Positions 28,394 through 36,844 of a DNA stretch of 64,000 bases are shown here, in pieces. Every line of letters starts with the position of its first letter. Within the stretch, counting starts at the first letter, position 1. Origin of the DNA: UBA2040 sp963977135 (GTDB taxonomy: Bacteria > Bacteroidota > Bacteroidia > Flavobacteriales_D > Crocinitomicaceae); assembly GCA_963977135.1 (NCBI GenBank), contig CAXBNN010000007.1:62001-126000 (forward strand), read 5' to 3'. Under the pieces are notes generated by a model. The model ran no database searches and was not told the DNA's origin. It worked only from the letters and a program-made list of their open reading frames with translations. The translations under genes and the position numbers were made by a program.

Positions 28394-28990
28394 TTATTTG
28401 AATCGGAGCGAATGAAACATCTTCAAGGCTAAAATTTCTATGGTATCTCTATCGTTTCCTAAAAAGCTGATGTACACATCGGCCTCGAAGTTTTTATGCA
28501 AAACCATCATCAGACAGTATTTGTACTCTGGACTAAAGGATTCAGATTTCAAGGTAAAATAAGTAACTGCACCAGCATCAGCATTGAATTCTTTGTTCAC
28601 TGCATCTACCGATATTATTCTTCCAGCTGGTACTTCGGCTTTTTCTAATTTTGAAAGGCTACGAATGTTTTCGTTGTATTTTTCTTCCCAATAGAAGTTC
28701 GGGTGAACTAATTTTACAGTTGGTTTTTTAATGTTTTTCTTGAATTCTTTTAGTTTATCATCCAAGGGATAAATTGTGTATCTCACTTCAAAAGTGTCTA
28801 AACCATGTATAAGAGCAAAGTCATAATCCATTTCAGAATTTGGGACAATTGATACTTCAGCAAAACCTTGAGGGATTGTAAATTCTAACTTGTTTTTTTT
28901 AAGCGTTCTTTTCGCTTTAGAGTTGATTTGAGACTGAACCGGAAAAGTGGTAAAGCAAAGAATGGAAATAATTAGAAGTTTGAAACTCAT
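28394..28990 (-). CDS. Secreted protein of unknown function
   Basis: 198 residues with a signal peptide MSFKLLIISILCFTTFPVQSQ. The mature part reads as a mixed alpha/beta single domain (LEFTIPQGFAEVSIVPNSE, FEVRYTIYPLDD, EVPAGRIISVDAVNK). No family is recognised. It is upstream of the MBOAT gene by 38 bases on the same strand and may be cotranscribed with it. Confidence 0.7.
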   Translation of the reverse strand: MSFKLLIISILCFTTFPVQSQINSKAKRTLKKNKLEFTIPQGFAEVSIVPNSEMDYDFALIHGLDTFEVRYTIYPLDDKLKEFKKNIKKPTVKLVHPNFYWEEKYNENIRSLSKLEKAEVPAGRIISVDAVNKEFNADAGAVTYFTLKSESFSPEYKYCLMMVLHKNFEADVYISFLGNDRDTIEILALKMFHSLRFK

Positions 28991-29056
28991 ATTCGTTTTT
29001 ATCAGAGTTCAATGTTACGAATTTCTAAGCTTTTGACCTTCCATAAATAGAACTAT

Positions 29057-30463
29057 TTAATTGTGCAATGCTCGGTTTCTAAACGATCTGACAAAATCAA
29101 TAAATTTTTGAATATCGTCTTTATTAGTGGCTAGCCCAACGCTTATTCTAGTTGCTCCGCGCAGTTTGCCATAAAAATTTGTACGATCTCCAAAGTTTCC
29201 ATCACCGTGTTCCGTGAAGTATTTGCTCAATTCTTCTGAAGAAATTCCAGAGTTTAATTCGTCCAAACCTGGATTGCAAAAACATCCCGTTCGAATAGAA
29301 ATTTTTTCTTTATTAGCTTTTTCTTCTACCTGTTCTATTGGGAAGAGGTTGCCGTCTTTATCTAGGAAATTCATGATTAATGTCCCGCCAACATTTTTTC
29401 TATTTTTTGGACCATATATTTGCAGAACAGAAGAGCCATTATCATGTCGAATAGAGCTTAACTCTCGATACAAGGTTTCACTTAATGCTGATACTCTTTC
29501 GGTAATACGGTGCATTCCGATTGCTTCAAGATAATCCAAGCCAATTTTTATTGCGGGAATATCCAAATAGTTGATCGTTCCATCTTCAAATCGTTCATGA
29601 TCGTCAACTAGCCAATGTTTCTGAGCTTTCACACCAACCATTTGAACAGTTCCTCCAGCAAACCATGGTTTTTGCAATTTCTCAAATTTGCTTTTTTTGA
29701 TTAACAAACAGCCTAAGCCCGTAGGATAACCAAACATTTTGTAAAATGAAAGGGAAACATAACAGGGTTTAACTTTTGATAAATCCAATTTAGATGTTGG
29801 CACAAATGCCGCAGCATCGAGCAATACGTCCCAGCCTTTTTTATGTGCTTTGTCTATCCATCCAAGATCATGTTTTACGCCAGAAACGTTTGATTGAGCA
29901 GGAAATGCAAACAATTTCGATTCCGAATCACTTCCTTTATCCAATTGCTCATTTAATTTTTCTGCATCGATACTCAAGTCTGATGCTTGTAAATAACCGT
30001 ACTCAAACTCACCACCTTTACTTTTGCAATATTCACGTATTCCGTTTACCGAATTGTGGTTATCTGTCAATAATAAATAGCGAGAATTTTTTCCAAAGGG
30101 GTAGCTTTCACCAACGATTCTTAATGCGCCAGATGCATTTGGCGTGAAAATACAATGGTAATCGTCCTCGGCATTGAAAAAACGTAAAACTGCATTTCTA
30201 GCTTCAGCAACCAATAGGGTAGAAGCTAAAGAAGTTGGATTAGTTGAATGAGGATTGCCAAAAACATTGTCGCGTAGCATTCTTTGGTGCTTATCCAATT
30301 GCGATTTTGCGTACAAATTTCCGCCTGTATAATCCAAATAAGTGTTGCCAGTTTCATCCAAACGCGCATATTCTTTTTGACGCAATTCTTGGAAAAAAGA
30401 CTCGAAAGGTATGGTATCAACTCCTTTAACAACTATTTTATTTTTGGCAAACGGAAATTTCAT
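29057..30463 (-). CDS. MOCOS-like aminotransferase class V PLP enzyme (no MOSC domain)
   Basis: 468 residues, NifS/class V fold. The PLP lysine lies in SFYKMFGYPTGLG and the presumed persulfide cysteine in RTGCFCNPG, both closely like the N-terminal domain of molybdenum cofactor sulfurase; HNSVNGIREY binds the cofactor phosphate region. Eukaryotic MOCOS adds a C-terminal MOSC domain, which is absent here. It may be a cysteine desulfurase/lyase serving a sulfur transfer path. No molybdenum cofactor or xanthine-oxidase genes are nearby, so the acceptor is unknown. Confidence 0.82.
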   Translation of the reverse strand: MKFPFAKNKIVVKGVDTIPFESFFQELRQKEYARLDETGNTYLDYTGGNLYAKSQLDKHQRMLRDNVFGNPHSTNPTSLASTLLVAEARNAVLRFFNAEDDYHCIFTPNASGALRIVGESYPFGKNSRYLLLTDNHNSVNGIREYCKSKGGEFEYGYLQASDLSIDAEKLNEQLDKGSDSESKLFAFPAQSNVSGVKHDLGWIDKAHKKGWDVLLDAAAFVPTSKLDLSKVKPCYVSLSFYKMFGYPTGLGCLLIKKSKFEKLQKPWFAGGTVQMVGVKAQKHWLVDDHERFEDGTINYLDIPAIKIGLDYLEAIGMHRITERVSALSETLYRELSSIRHDNGSSVLQIYGPKNRKNVGGTLIMNFLDKDGNLFPIEQVEEKANKEKISIRTGCFCNPGLDELNSGISSEELSKYFTEHGDGNFGDRTNFYGKLRGATRISVGLATNKDDIQKFIDFVRSFRNRALHN

Positions 30464-30621
30464 TGTGATGTTTGTGTTTAGCGCTTAAAGGTAAGTTATT
30501 CTGCGGTGAATACTAAATTATTCCGTGGTATAAATGACTTGACTTCTTGAAAAGCTAATTGGATTTTATAACTGTTTTTAGAAAAGATGAGCAATATTTC
30601 GATTTTCTGAATTTTTCCTTT

Positions 30622-30906
30622 TCAAGAAGATGGTTCTGCTTTTTTTAGTTTTTCGTAGCGTTTATTTTGGATAAACCATATCAATAAACCGTATCCGATT
30701 CCTCCAATTTGCCAAAAGAAAAACGATAATATATATTTATTGACGCTCATTGGATTTTCATTGTAGTTGAGAAAGTAGTTTGTTACTCCCATAAATAGAA
30801 ACATGAAAATCCCCCAGCTAATTGCATTTTTTAAAACATACTGCAGTTTACCTTTTTCAAGATGCTTTTCCCAAATAGAAAGAAATTTTTCGTCAGCCTT
30901 TTTCAT
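30622..30906 (-). CDS. Small two-TM membrane protein, unknown
   Basis: 94 residues from the ATG at 30906; a TTG at 30921 would add five residues but is less likely. Two hydrophobic segments (AISWGIFMFLFMGVTNYFL and ILSFFFWQIGGIGYGLLIW) are separated by a short hydrophilic loop. No family recognised. It stands alone on the minus strand between the DUF937-like gene and the PLP enzyme. Confidence 0.6.
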   Translation of the reverse strand: MKKADEKFLSIWEKHLEKGKLQYVLKNAISWGIFMFLFMGVTNYFLNYNENPMSVNKYILSFFFWQIGGIGYGLLIWFIQNKRYEKLKKAEPSS

Positions 30907-30971
30907 AAAATAAATGTACAAAAAAAGCCCAACTTTTCAGTTAAGCTCCTTCTTTTCAATATTTTCAAAAA

Positions 30972-31427
30972 CTATTTCTTTCCGAAAAAGCCTGTCAATT
31001 TCCCTAATATGCCGCTTGCTCCGCCACCTTTGGCATCGCCACCTCCAGTAACCATTGATAAAAGAGAACTAATATCGAAATTGCTACCTAATTTATCACC
31101 GAATAGGCTTGTAACTTTACTCATAATCATGTCTTTTATTCCAGCAGCTTTGCTTTCATCAATTCCTAGTGAAGAAGAGAATTTAGAAATTAAGTCGCCT
31201 CCAATCTTATCCAACATACTGTTTCCGGATTCATCGTTAGCGCTTGCAGAAAACAAATTCATTATGCCTTCCATTCCTCCACCTGTTGATTCTTTTGAGA
31301 TTGTTTTCTTAAGTGTATCACCAGTAATGCTAATTGCTTTATCGGTTTGACCTTTGTCTAAACCGAATTTGGACATTAAATCACCACCCAATTCACTTTT
31401 TACTTTTTCTAAAATATCTTCTAACAT
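30972..31427 (-). CDS. DUF937/DUF2780-like helical protein
   Basis: 151 residues, no signal peptide. The sequence has repeated amphipathic helices with SKFGLDKGQTDKAIS and a Gly-rich C-terminal tail (VTGGGDAKGGGASGILGKL), reminiscent of DUF937/YidB or DUF2780 proteins; the assignment is by general resemblance. Function unknown. Same strand as the GNAT gene, 46 bases downstream of it. Confidence 0.65.
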   Translation of the reverse strand: MLEDILEKVKSELGGDLMSKFGLDKGQTDKAISITGDTLKKTISKESTGGGMEGIMNLFSASANDESGNSMLDKIGGDLISKFSSSLGIDESKAAGIKDMIMSKVTSLFGDKLGSNFDISSLLSMVTGGGDAKGGGASGILGKLTGFFGKK

Positions 31428-31473
31428 GTTGTTTATTTGTGTTTACTCAAAGATAATAAAAATTAATTTTTGC

Positions 31474-32007
31474 TTAGGTTTTCAAAATGTCTGTACCGTA
31501 TACCACGACATTCATGCCCATAAATTCAGTTTTAAGAATTGGCTTCATTCCGTTTCGCTCTGCAACACGGAAAGAAGAAGTGTTGTCCTTGTGAATAATA
31601 GAAATGAACCTGTTTGCAATTTTTGTCTCTATTCCAAATTTTTTTATTTGTTGCGCCGCTTCGGTTGCATATCCCTTTCCCCAATATTTTGCTTTGAAGG
31701 AGTAACCAATTTCGAATTCTACTTTGTCCTCGATTTTACGAGTAATTATTCCAGTTAGTCCGATGAGATCTCCACTTGTCTTTTCAATTACAGCAAGTAA
31801 TCCGTTTTTATCTTCGTTGTATCGTTGCAACTGTCTTTCAATAGTTTCAATTGCCAACTCCATTTTGTCTTTTTTAGGATCCAGACCAAGGAAATGAATC
31901 CGGTCGTTGTTCACAAAAAACTCTTCCCATGATTTTGTATCTTCAAAAGTTAGCCCACGAAAAGTTAACCGTTCACTTTCTTGATTGAAGTAATTCATGT
32001 TTGTCAT
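31474..32007 (-). CDS. GNAT family N-acetyltransferase (RimJ/RimL type)
   Basis: 177 residues from the ATG at 32007. That start is supported by its ATGA overlap with the stop of the lipoprotein gene upstream and by the usual family N-terminus (SERLTFRGLTFEDTKSWEEFF). The acetyl-CoA loop is seen in YWGKGYATEAAQQI and the C-terminal NTSSFRVAERNGMKP is typical. The substrate is not evident. The coupling to a small lipoprotein is curious, as the two products act in different compartments. Confidence 0.87.
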   Translation of the reverse strand: MTNMNYFNQESERLTFRGLTFEDTKSWEEFFVNNDRIHFLGLDPKKDKMELAIETIERQLQRYNEDKNGLLAVIEKTSGDLIGLTGIITRKIEDKVEFEIGYSFKAKYWGKGYATEAAQQIKKFGIETKIANRFISIIHKDNTSSFRVAERNGMKPILKTEFMGMNVVVYGTDILKT

Positions 32008-32339
32008 AAATTGTCTTCGGGTTTCCAGATTAACACTTCGTTTTGTAGATCTAAGTTTTTGCATTTTCCATCTCCTTTGCCAGTGAAGCCTCCGCTCGGA
32101 GCACAGATATAATTGCATTCTTCATCGTAAAGTTCGGTGAACATGTCGCAACAACCTGGAGAAATAAGATATACTTTTTCACCATGATTTTCATATCGAT
32201 AGACAAAAGCTGAATTGTCATCGTTCTTTTTTAATTCCACAATTTTATCCTCAATACAAGATGGTGTGCCTTTTGGATAGTTTGATTTAGCGCAGGAAAA
32301 ACTGAAAAGCAGAATTAAAAGAGATAAAATGATTTTCAT
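32004..32339 (-). CDS. Small cysteine-rich lipoprotein (DUF6970-like)
   Basis: 111 residues with signal peptide and lipobox LFSFSC. The mature part has a cysteine cluster in ISPGCCDMFTELYDEECNYICAP and GKGDGKCKNL, a pattern I associate with DUF6970 proteins of Bacteroidota; no function is known. Its stop overlaps the GNAT start by four bases. Confidence 0.75.
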   Translation of the reverse strand: MKIILSLLILLFSFSCAKSNYPKGTPSCIEDKIVELKKNDDNSAFVYRYENHGEKVYLISPGCCDMFTELYDEECNYICAPSGGFTGKGDGKCKNLDLQNEVLIWKPEDNL

Positions 32340-32387
32340 AATGCGGTGTTTATTTACCGAATTTACAAAATTTCATTTTTAATGAAC

Positions 32388-32975
32388 TTATTTCCCTCTA
32401 AATCGATAATGCCCGATTATTTTATAATCAAAAAGGCAATCTTGCAGCACTTGTCCGCCTCCGATATTGTGAACGATTAAATAGCGTTGTTTGTCATCGG
32501 ATCGCACATTTGAAACTAAACCAATATGAGTAATACTCCCACCAAGATTCCAACAAACAATATCGCCAACCAAATAATCTTCCGCTTTTTGAGTAATCGA
32601 TAGTTCTGCTCCTTTTCTAGCAAAAAAGACTATTAAATTAGGAACTCGGCGGTGATCAATATTTTTGTCGGTGCTTTTCATTCCCCATATTTTTGGGTAT
32701 AAATGAAAATTAGCTTTCATTTCTTCATGAACTTCTTTTTGTAAGTCAATACCTTGTTTTCTATATGCTCGAATGATTACATCAGTGCAAACGCCTTTGT
32801 CTTTTGGAACATCACCATTTGGATAAGGCATTGAGAAATAACTTGGGTCGTAAGTCACTTTGTCTTTGGTCAATTCAATTGCTGAATTGGCTAAATCTGA
32901 ATAAAAGGTTCGTTGCCCGTGAGCTGGAAATAGCAATAAGACAATAAGGAGTAAGAGTAGGATGAGTTTTTCCAT
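32388..32975 (-). CDS. DUF1287 domain protein (NlpC/P60-like hydrolase)
   Basis: 195 residues with signal peptide (ending near AHGQ). GVCTDVIIRAYRKQGIDLQ carries a likely catalytic Cys, followed by a His in THIGLVSN and VHNIGGG; these and the length match DUF1287, a periplasmic family distantly like NlpC/P60 cysteine peptidases acting on peptidoglycan peptides. The substrate is not established. Confidence 0.82.
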   Translation of the reverse strand: MEKLILLLLLIVLLLFPAHGQRTFYSDLANSAIELTKDKVTYDPSYFSMPYPNGDVPKDKGVCTDVIIRAYRKQGIDLQKEVHEEMKANFHLYPKIWGMKSTDKNIDHRRVPNLIVFFARKGAELSITQKAEDYLVGDIVCWNLGGSITHIGLVSNVRSDDKQRYLIVHNIGGGQVLQDCLFDYKIIGHYRFRGK

Positions 32976-33050
32976 AAGATTAAAACTTTATGAATTCAAT
33001 TTTATTGTACAACTTAATAGGAAACCGGTTCATTTTCAGGAATTAAGAAC

Positions 33051-33086
33051 AAAAAAAAGAGCCTTGATTTCTCAAGACTCTTTTTT
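33051..33086. terminator. Intrinsic terminator, bidirectional
   Basis: AAAAAAGAG (33053-33061) pairs with CTCTTTTTT (33078-33086), and CTTG (33063) with CAAG (33073) inside it. A and T runs on both sides would allow it to act on either strand; it ends the leftward gene at 33107. Confidence 0.78.
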
Positions 33087-33106
33087 CACAAGTAGCAAAT
33101 TGTAGG

Positions 33107-34333
33107 TTAATGATGAATGGGCAATTTGCTTTTTTGTACGTTAAATCCTACGTTGAGTCCAACCATTCCCCCTCCTTTTTGAGCAGAGTAAAATGCATTT
33201 ACTGGAATGTTCAGAGCTCCAGCATGAAATGTGCGCCCAAGAGCAAAAACGAATGTTGTATTGAAGTAGGTTGCTCCTCTTGAATCTCCGTGTTTAGCGA
33301 AACGGTAATTAGAATTTAAGTCTGTTGGACTTGGAGTTACGAATTTCCCATCTTGAATGAATTGTGGGTCATTGATAAATGTTCTCTTCGCATAGTCATC
33401 CCATTCTTGAGTCGTAAAATAACGACCGTCGCTAGAAAAGGTATTGTCCGTATCGATGAATCCTGTGGATGATTTCTTTATTCCAAAACCAGGACCGAAA
33501 GCAAATTCCCATCCAGCTTTTCCAAAACGAAATCCGTTCATGACAGTAAATGAAGGGATAAATTGACCTTGCTCCAATCCAGATACATTAATAATACCTT
33601 CAAATAAAGCAGAAAAATTTTCTGTTCCGACGTATTGTTTTTCAAATTGATATCCTATCATACTAACGTAAGGTTGAATGCCTAATCCACCATAGATTTC
33701 ATCTCTCATTGCGAATTCATTAATAGATCCAGTTAAATAAGCACCACCAATTCGCGGTCCTGAATTGTTGATTCGACCAACGTTTGTAGAGGTGATTGGT
33801 TCGTTTTTGTAAGCCAATCGATCCACTATTTCTTTCGCTATTTGAGTGTCGTGCATTTCTTTCAATACAATTTCTAACATTCGTTGCAATTCAAATTCTT
33901 GGTCGTCAAATTCTCGAACCATTGTTTTATAAATTGTTTTTGCCTTTACGTCAACAATTTTTATCGTTACTGCAATTCGATTGGATAATCCATCAATACT
34001 TCCGCACATCACAAAGTCTGTATTTAGTGCAGTTCCCATTTTCAAAAGGCAATTTTGTCCATAACAAGCTGTTCTGAATTCTTCATTTGTTTTCAAAACA
34101 TCTAACATGTCAAATTCATCATAAACCTTGTATTCTTGCATTTTGATTAATTCAAGACGAATCATTTTTGCAACCGTTTCAGATTTGCTTTCAATGCCGT
34201 TTACGTATGGACTTGCCACAGCAATAGTGGGCAAGCCTTGTTGAAATGTTGTTTTTGAAGTTGTTTCTTGCGCATTTGAATTCCCAAAGTTCAATGCTAT
34301 TAATCCGATAATTAATGTAAATTTTTTCATCAT
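33107..34333 (-). CDS. CsgG-like N-terminal domain protein with C-terminal outer-membrane barrel
   Basis: 408 residues with a signal peptide ending near SNAQ (the ATG one codon later, at 34330, is equally possible). Residues about 30-175 (LPTIAVASPYVNGIESKSETVAKMIRLEL..., DFVMCGSIDG, IKIVDVKAKTIY) resemble CsgG/TolB-N-like alpha/beta domains, here with a YGQNCLLKMG cysteine pair. The remainder looks like a beta-barrel. The family layout is known from several Bacteroidota outer-membrane proteins without assigned roles. Upstream lies a 430-base gap with palindromes that may regulate it. Confidence 0.72.
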   Translation of the reverse strand: MMKKFTLIIGLIALNFGNSNAQETTSKTTFQQGLPTIAVASPYVNGIESKSETVAKMIRLELIKMQEYKVYDEFDMLDVLKTNEEFRTACYGQNCLLKMGTALNTDFVMCGSIDGLSNRIAVTIKIVDVKAKTIYKTMVREFDDQEFELQRMLEIVLKEMHDTQIAKEIVDRLAYKNEPITSTNVGRINNSGPRIGGAYLTGSINEFAMRDEIYGGLGIQPYVSMIGYQFEKQYVGTENFSALFEGIINVSGLEQGQFIPSFTVMNGFRFGKAGWEFAFGPGFGIKKSSTGFIDTDNTFSSDGRYFTTQEWDDYAKRTFINDPQFIQDGKFVTPSPTDLNSNYRFAKHGDSRGATYFNTTFVFALGRTFHAGALNIPVNAFYSAQKGGGMVGLNVGFNVQKSKLPIHH

Positions 34334-34462
34334 TTTTGTTTTTTGAGTTGAACAAATATTTCTGAAAAAACTGCGGTAGTTTCAATTGAATTGCGAAAAT
34401 CGATAGTGGTGTCTTGTGATTTTCATAAAAAATTGGCGGCCTCGCTGATAGAAAAACCAGTT

Positions 34463-34510
34463 ATTTGCGAAACACGCAAATTGAAGGTGTTTAACTTGCG
34501 ATTATCGCAA
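34463..34510. promoter_or_regulatory. Two TTGCG-armed palindromes (candidate operators)
   Basis: ATTTGCG (34463-34469) and CGCAAAT (34475-34481) are perfect arms around 5 bases. TTGCGAT (34496-34502) and ATCGCAA (34504-34510) are perfect arms around one base. They share the TTGCG half-site, lie about 30 bases apart centre to centre, and are upstream of the CsgG-like gene and downstream of an HTH regulator gene. Regulator binding is inference. Confidence 0.5.
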
Positions 34511-34578
34511 AAAACAGTATAAAAGTTATTAGTTAATTGCAATAAAAAATGAAATTGGGATTAAAAAAGAGAAACCAC

Positions 34579-34731
34579 GATTTAAAGGATTAAATGATTA
34601 CCGGGATTTCAATTTTTTGAGAATCTTGTTGGCCAATTGGCCACCGCCAAAGGCAGCAGCGCAGCTAATTTTCGATGAGCTAGGACAATGGTCTTCAAAT
34701 TAATTGCGGCCATCCTTTAATCTATTAAATC
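34579..34731. repeat. 153-bp foldback (MITE-like) element
   Basis: The 24 bases at 34579-34602 and the reverse complement of 34708-34731 agree at 19 positions (shared words GATTTAA, GATTAAA, GAT and CC). Pairing continues inward, and a 14-bp palindrome TGGCCAATTGGCCA sits at 34630-34643. There is no coding sequence within, so it resembles a non-autonomous element or a large structured RNA/terminator. Confidence 0.55.
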
Positions 34732-34765
34732 CGGGTTTTTTAGGTACAAAACCTATTGGTAAATA

Positions 34766-35776
34766 TTAAATTCCCAGATTCGCTTCAATTCGCTTTTTGA
34801 AAGAATTAATCGTTCGATCGAAATCAAAAAAGAAATTATTTCGTTCTCTTTCATTTACTATGCTGATTAAACTAGAGTTGCTTAATTGTCTATCTAGAAT
34901 TTGCAATGTATCTTGAATATAAAGCTGATTATTGGTTTCCAGGTAATTCATGATGTTGTGTGTAATGAACAAACCTTCAATTTCTTTTCCTTTAAAATAA
35001 AAGGTAGCGTCAGAATTAATCGTTTCGTTCAAATACATTTCAAATTCATTGCCTTGAGCAGGCGCTTGTGTGCTATACATAAACTTCTTGCCAATTGAAG
35101 CTTGTTCCTTTAAATGTCCAGACAACATTAAAACTCTGTCGAGTAAAAAGATCGCGTATTCTGGCTCTTTAAATAAGTGCGCCTTGAAATAATATTCAAT
35201 TTGGCGCATAAACCCACGCATGAATTCTAAATCATATATCTCTTTTGAAGGGATAGAATTGTAGATCTGTAAAATTTCTTTCCCATATCCAAAAGCCGTT
35301 TCACTGGTTTTTTCATGTTCAAAAAGGGTTTCCTTTAAATCAGGAATTTGTAAATGTGTTTTCGCCCAAAAGAATAATTTAAAACGAACCAATTGCGGAA
35401 AATTCATCAATTGAAACATTGACAAATTATTTATGGAAAGAATCATTTCTGGACTACCTAAAGACTTAAGCCTTTGGAAACCAATTAATATCCCTTCTAA
35501 GTACGACTCCATGCTAAAGTCATAGGTATTGAGAGGTGGGTAAGTGAAAATAACTTTTCCTTCTCCCATTTCGCAAAGTGCATCAAATGAGACATTGTAG
35601 TGCGCGCAAAGCTTCTTTACCTCGTTTATGGTAAGTGCTGTTTCACCTCGATATCTTCGATAAACGGCATCTGGGCTTATGCTCAACACGTCAGAGAGTG
35701 CATTTCCTATTGCATCTTCGCCAGCCAATTTCAGCTTGATGATTTGAAATAATTCAGATTGAATGTCTAGTTTCAT
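34766..35776 (-). CDS. HTH transcriptional regulator, Bacteroidota type
   Basis: 336 residues, no signal peptide. The N-terminal 70 residues form a lambda-repressor-like HTH (GNALSDVLSISPDAVYRRYRGETALTINEVKKLCAHYNVSFDAL). The remaining 260 residues are helical and resemble no ligand-binding domain that I can name. It probably represses or activates a nearby gene; the downstream palindromes at 34463-34510 are candidate sites. It is 20 bases downstream of the pentapeptide-repeat gene and may be cotranscribed. Confidence 0.8.
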   Translation of the reverse strand: MKLDIQSELFQIIKLKLAGEDAIGNALSDVLSISPDAVYRRYRGETALTINEVKKLCAHYNVSFDALCEMGEGKVIFTYPPLNTYDFSMESYLEGILIGFQRLKSLGSPEMILSINNLSMFQLMNFPQLVRFKLFFWAKTHLQIPDLKETLFEHEKTSETAFGYGKEILQIYNSIPSKEIYDLEFMRGFMRQIEYYFKAHLFKEPEYAIFLLDRVLMLSGHLKEQASIGKKFMYSTQAPAQGNEFEMYLNETINSDATFYFKGKEIEGLFITHNIMNYLETNNQLYIQDTLQILDRQLSNSSLISIVNERERNNFFFDFDRTINSFKKRIEANLGI

Positions 35777-35796
35777 ATTGAATAAGTAATCCCTAA

Positions 35797-36357
35797 TTAA
35801 TGAACGATAATTCCTAAATGCCCTACAAGTCCGACTAAACCTTCTTTCGAAAATTTAGCGCCTTTCAGCTTATTGTTTTCTGGAGATATGTCAAAATTAA
35901 TTGCTGAACGGAAATCAGCTTTTTCTAAATTGGTTCTTTCAAAAATAGCGTTATTTAATTCACATTCGTTAAATTTTGCATTCGAAAGGCTACATTCTGT
36001 AAAATCTACGTCGTGTAGTTGGCAGTTTTCGAAACGAATATTAGGGAGCTTGAGCTTATAGAAGGAAGAAAAATTCATCAAGCAATTCAAGAAATGAAAT
36101 TCCAATAAGAAGGGTTTGCAGTCCTCAAAGTGCAATCCTAATAGTTTGCAATTTTCAAATGTTACATTCTTTAAACTAGTGTTCGTTAATTTGACATTGC
36201 TCAAATCACAATCGTGAAAAGTGCATTCTGAAAAAATAATGTTCGACAGGTCTAATTCTGTAAACTGACAATTGACGAATGTACATCCTTCATATTCTTT
36301 GGAAAGCAAATCTGGGGTGAAAACTTTACGCTCAATTTCTTGGTCTTGAAGAATCAT
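35797..36357 (-). CDS. Pentapeptide-repeat protein
   Basis: 186 residues of A(D/N)LXX-type pentapeptide repeats (CTFVNCQFTELDLSNIIFSE, NAKFNECELNNAIFERTNLE), predicting a right-handed quadrilateral beta-helix. Length and the C-terminal LVGHLGI segment recall Qnr/McbG-type proteins that mimic DNA and protect gyrase. A role in quinolone protection cannot be claimed from this alone. Confidence 0.85.
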   Translation of the reverse strand: MILQDQEIERKVFTPDLLSKEYEGCTFVNCQFTELDLSNIIFSECTFHDCDLSNVKLTNTSLKNVTFENCKLLGLHFEDCKPFLLEFHFLNCLMNFSSFYKLKLPNIRFENCQLHDVDFTECSLSNAKFNECELNNAIFERTNLEKADFRSAINFDISPENNKLKGAKFSKEGLVGLVGHLGIIVH

Positions 36358-36481
36358 TATACTTTATATTATTTTTTTGTAATCAACTACCGAGAGCAGA
36401 TTGTTTTGCAAATATTCCAATAAATATAAGAAGTACTGCGCTGGAAAGAATCCTTTATTTATAATTTTCTATTTTTAGAAT

Positions 36482-36835
36482 ATGCAAATAAAGCTAAGCG
36501 AACAAAACAAAGACTTCTTTCAACGTGTTTATCAAGTTGTACGCTTAATTCCGGAAGGAAAGGTCACCAATTATGGAGCTATTGCTAAAGTTTTAGGCAG
36601 TGGTAAATCGAGTAGAATGGTCGGTTGGGCAATGAACGCTGCTCATTCACTAGCGGATGTACCTGCTCATCGCGTAGTAAACCGAATTGGATTATTGTCG
36701 GGTGCAGCACATTTCTCTACACCAACTAGAATGCAGGAACTTTTAGAAAAAGAAGGGGTAGAAGTGAAGGATAATCAAATTATTAATTTTAAATCTCACT
36801 TCTGGGACCCTCAGAAAGAACTGGAATTTGAGTAA
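36482..36835 (+). CDS. Alkyltransferase-like (ATL) protein, MGMT family without catalytic Cys
   Basis: 117 residues, winged-helix DNA-binding domain of the MGMT/Ogt family: VYQVVRLIPEGKVTNYGAIAKVLG, then the signature reads PAHRVVNR. In active alkyltransferases this is PCHRV; the alkyl-accepting Cys is Ala here. Such ATL proteins bind O6-alkylguanine and flag it for nucleotide-excision repair rather than removing the alkyl group. The gene is ten bases before the epimerase gene, so it may share the carotenoid operon's transcript. Confidence 0.88.
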   Translation: MQIKLSEQNKDFFQRVYQVVRLIPEGKVTNYGAIAKVLGSGKSSRMVGWAMNAAHSLADVPAHRVVNRIGLLSGAAHFSTPTRMQELLEKEGVEVKDNQIINFKSHFWDPQKELEFE

Positions 36836-36844
36836 TTTTAAGCC

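Larger units (their letters stand above)
34334..34765. other. Gene-free stretch with palindromes and a foldback element
   Basis: No reading frame here looks like a gene. The left part holds two TTGCG-armed palindromes; the right part holds a roughly 150-bp inverted-repeat element with a central GGCCAATTGGCC. These are listed separately. Confidence 0.7.

Noticed and set aside
34579..34731. Insertion sequence
   Set aside because: The inverted repeats enclose only about 100 bases with no transposase; at most a non-autonomous element.
35797..36357. Calling the pentapeptide-repeat protein a Qnr resistance determinant
   Set aside because: Fold and length are similar but the Qnr-specific loops cannot be identified by eye.
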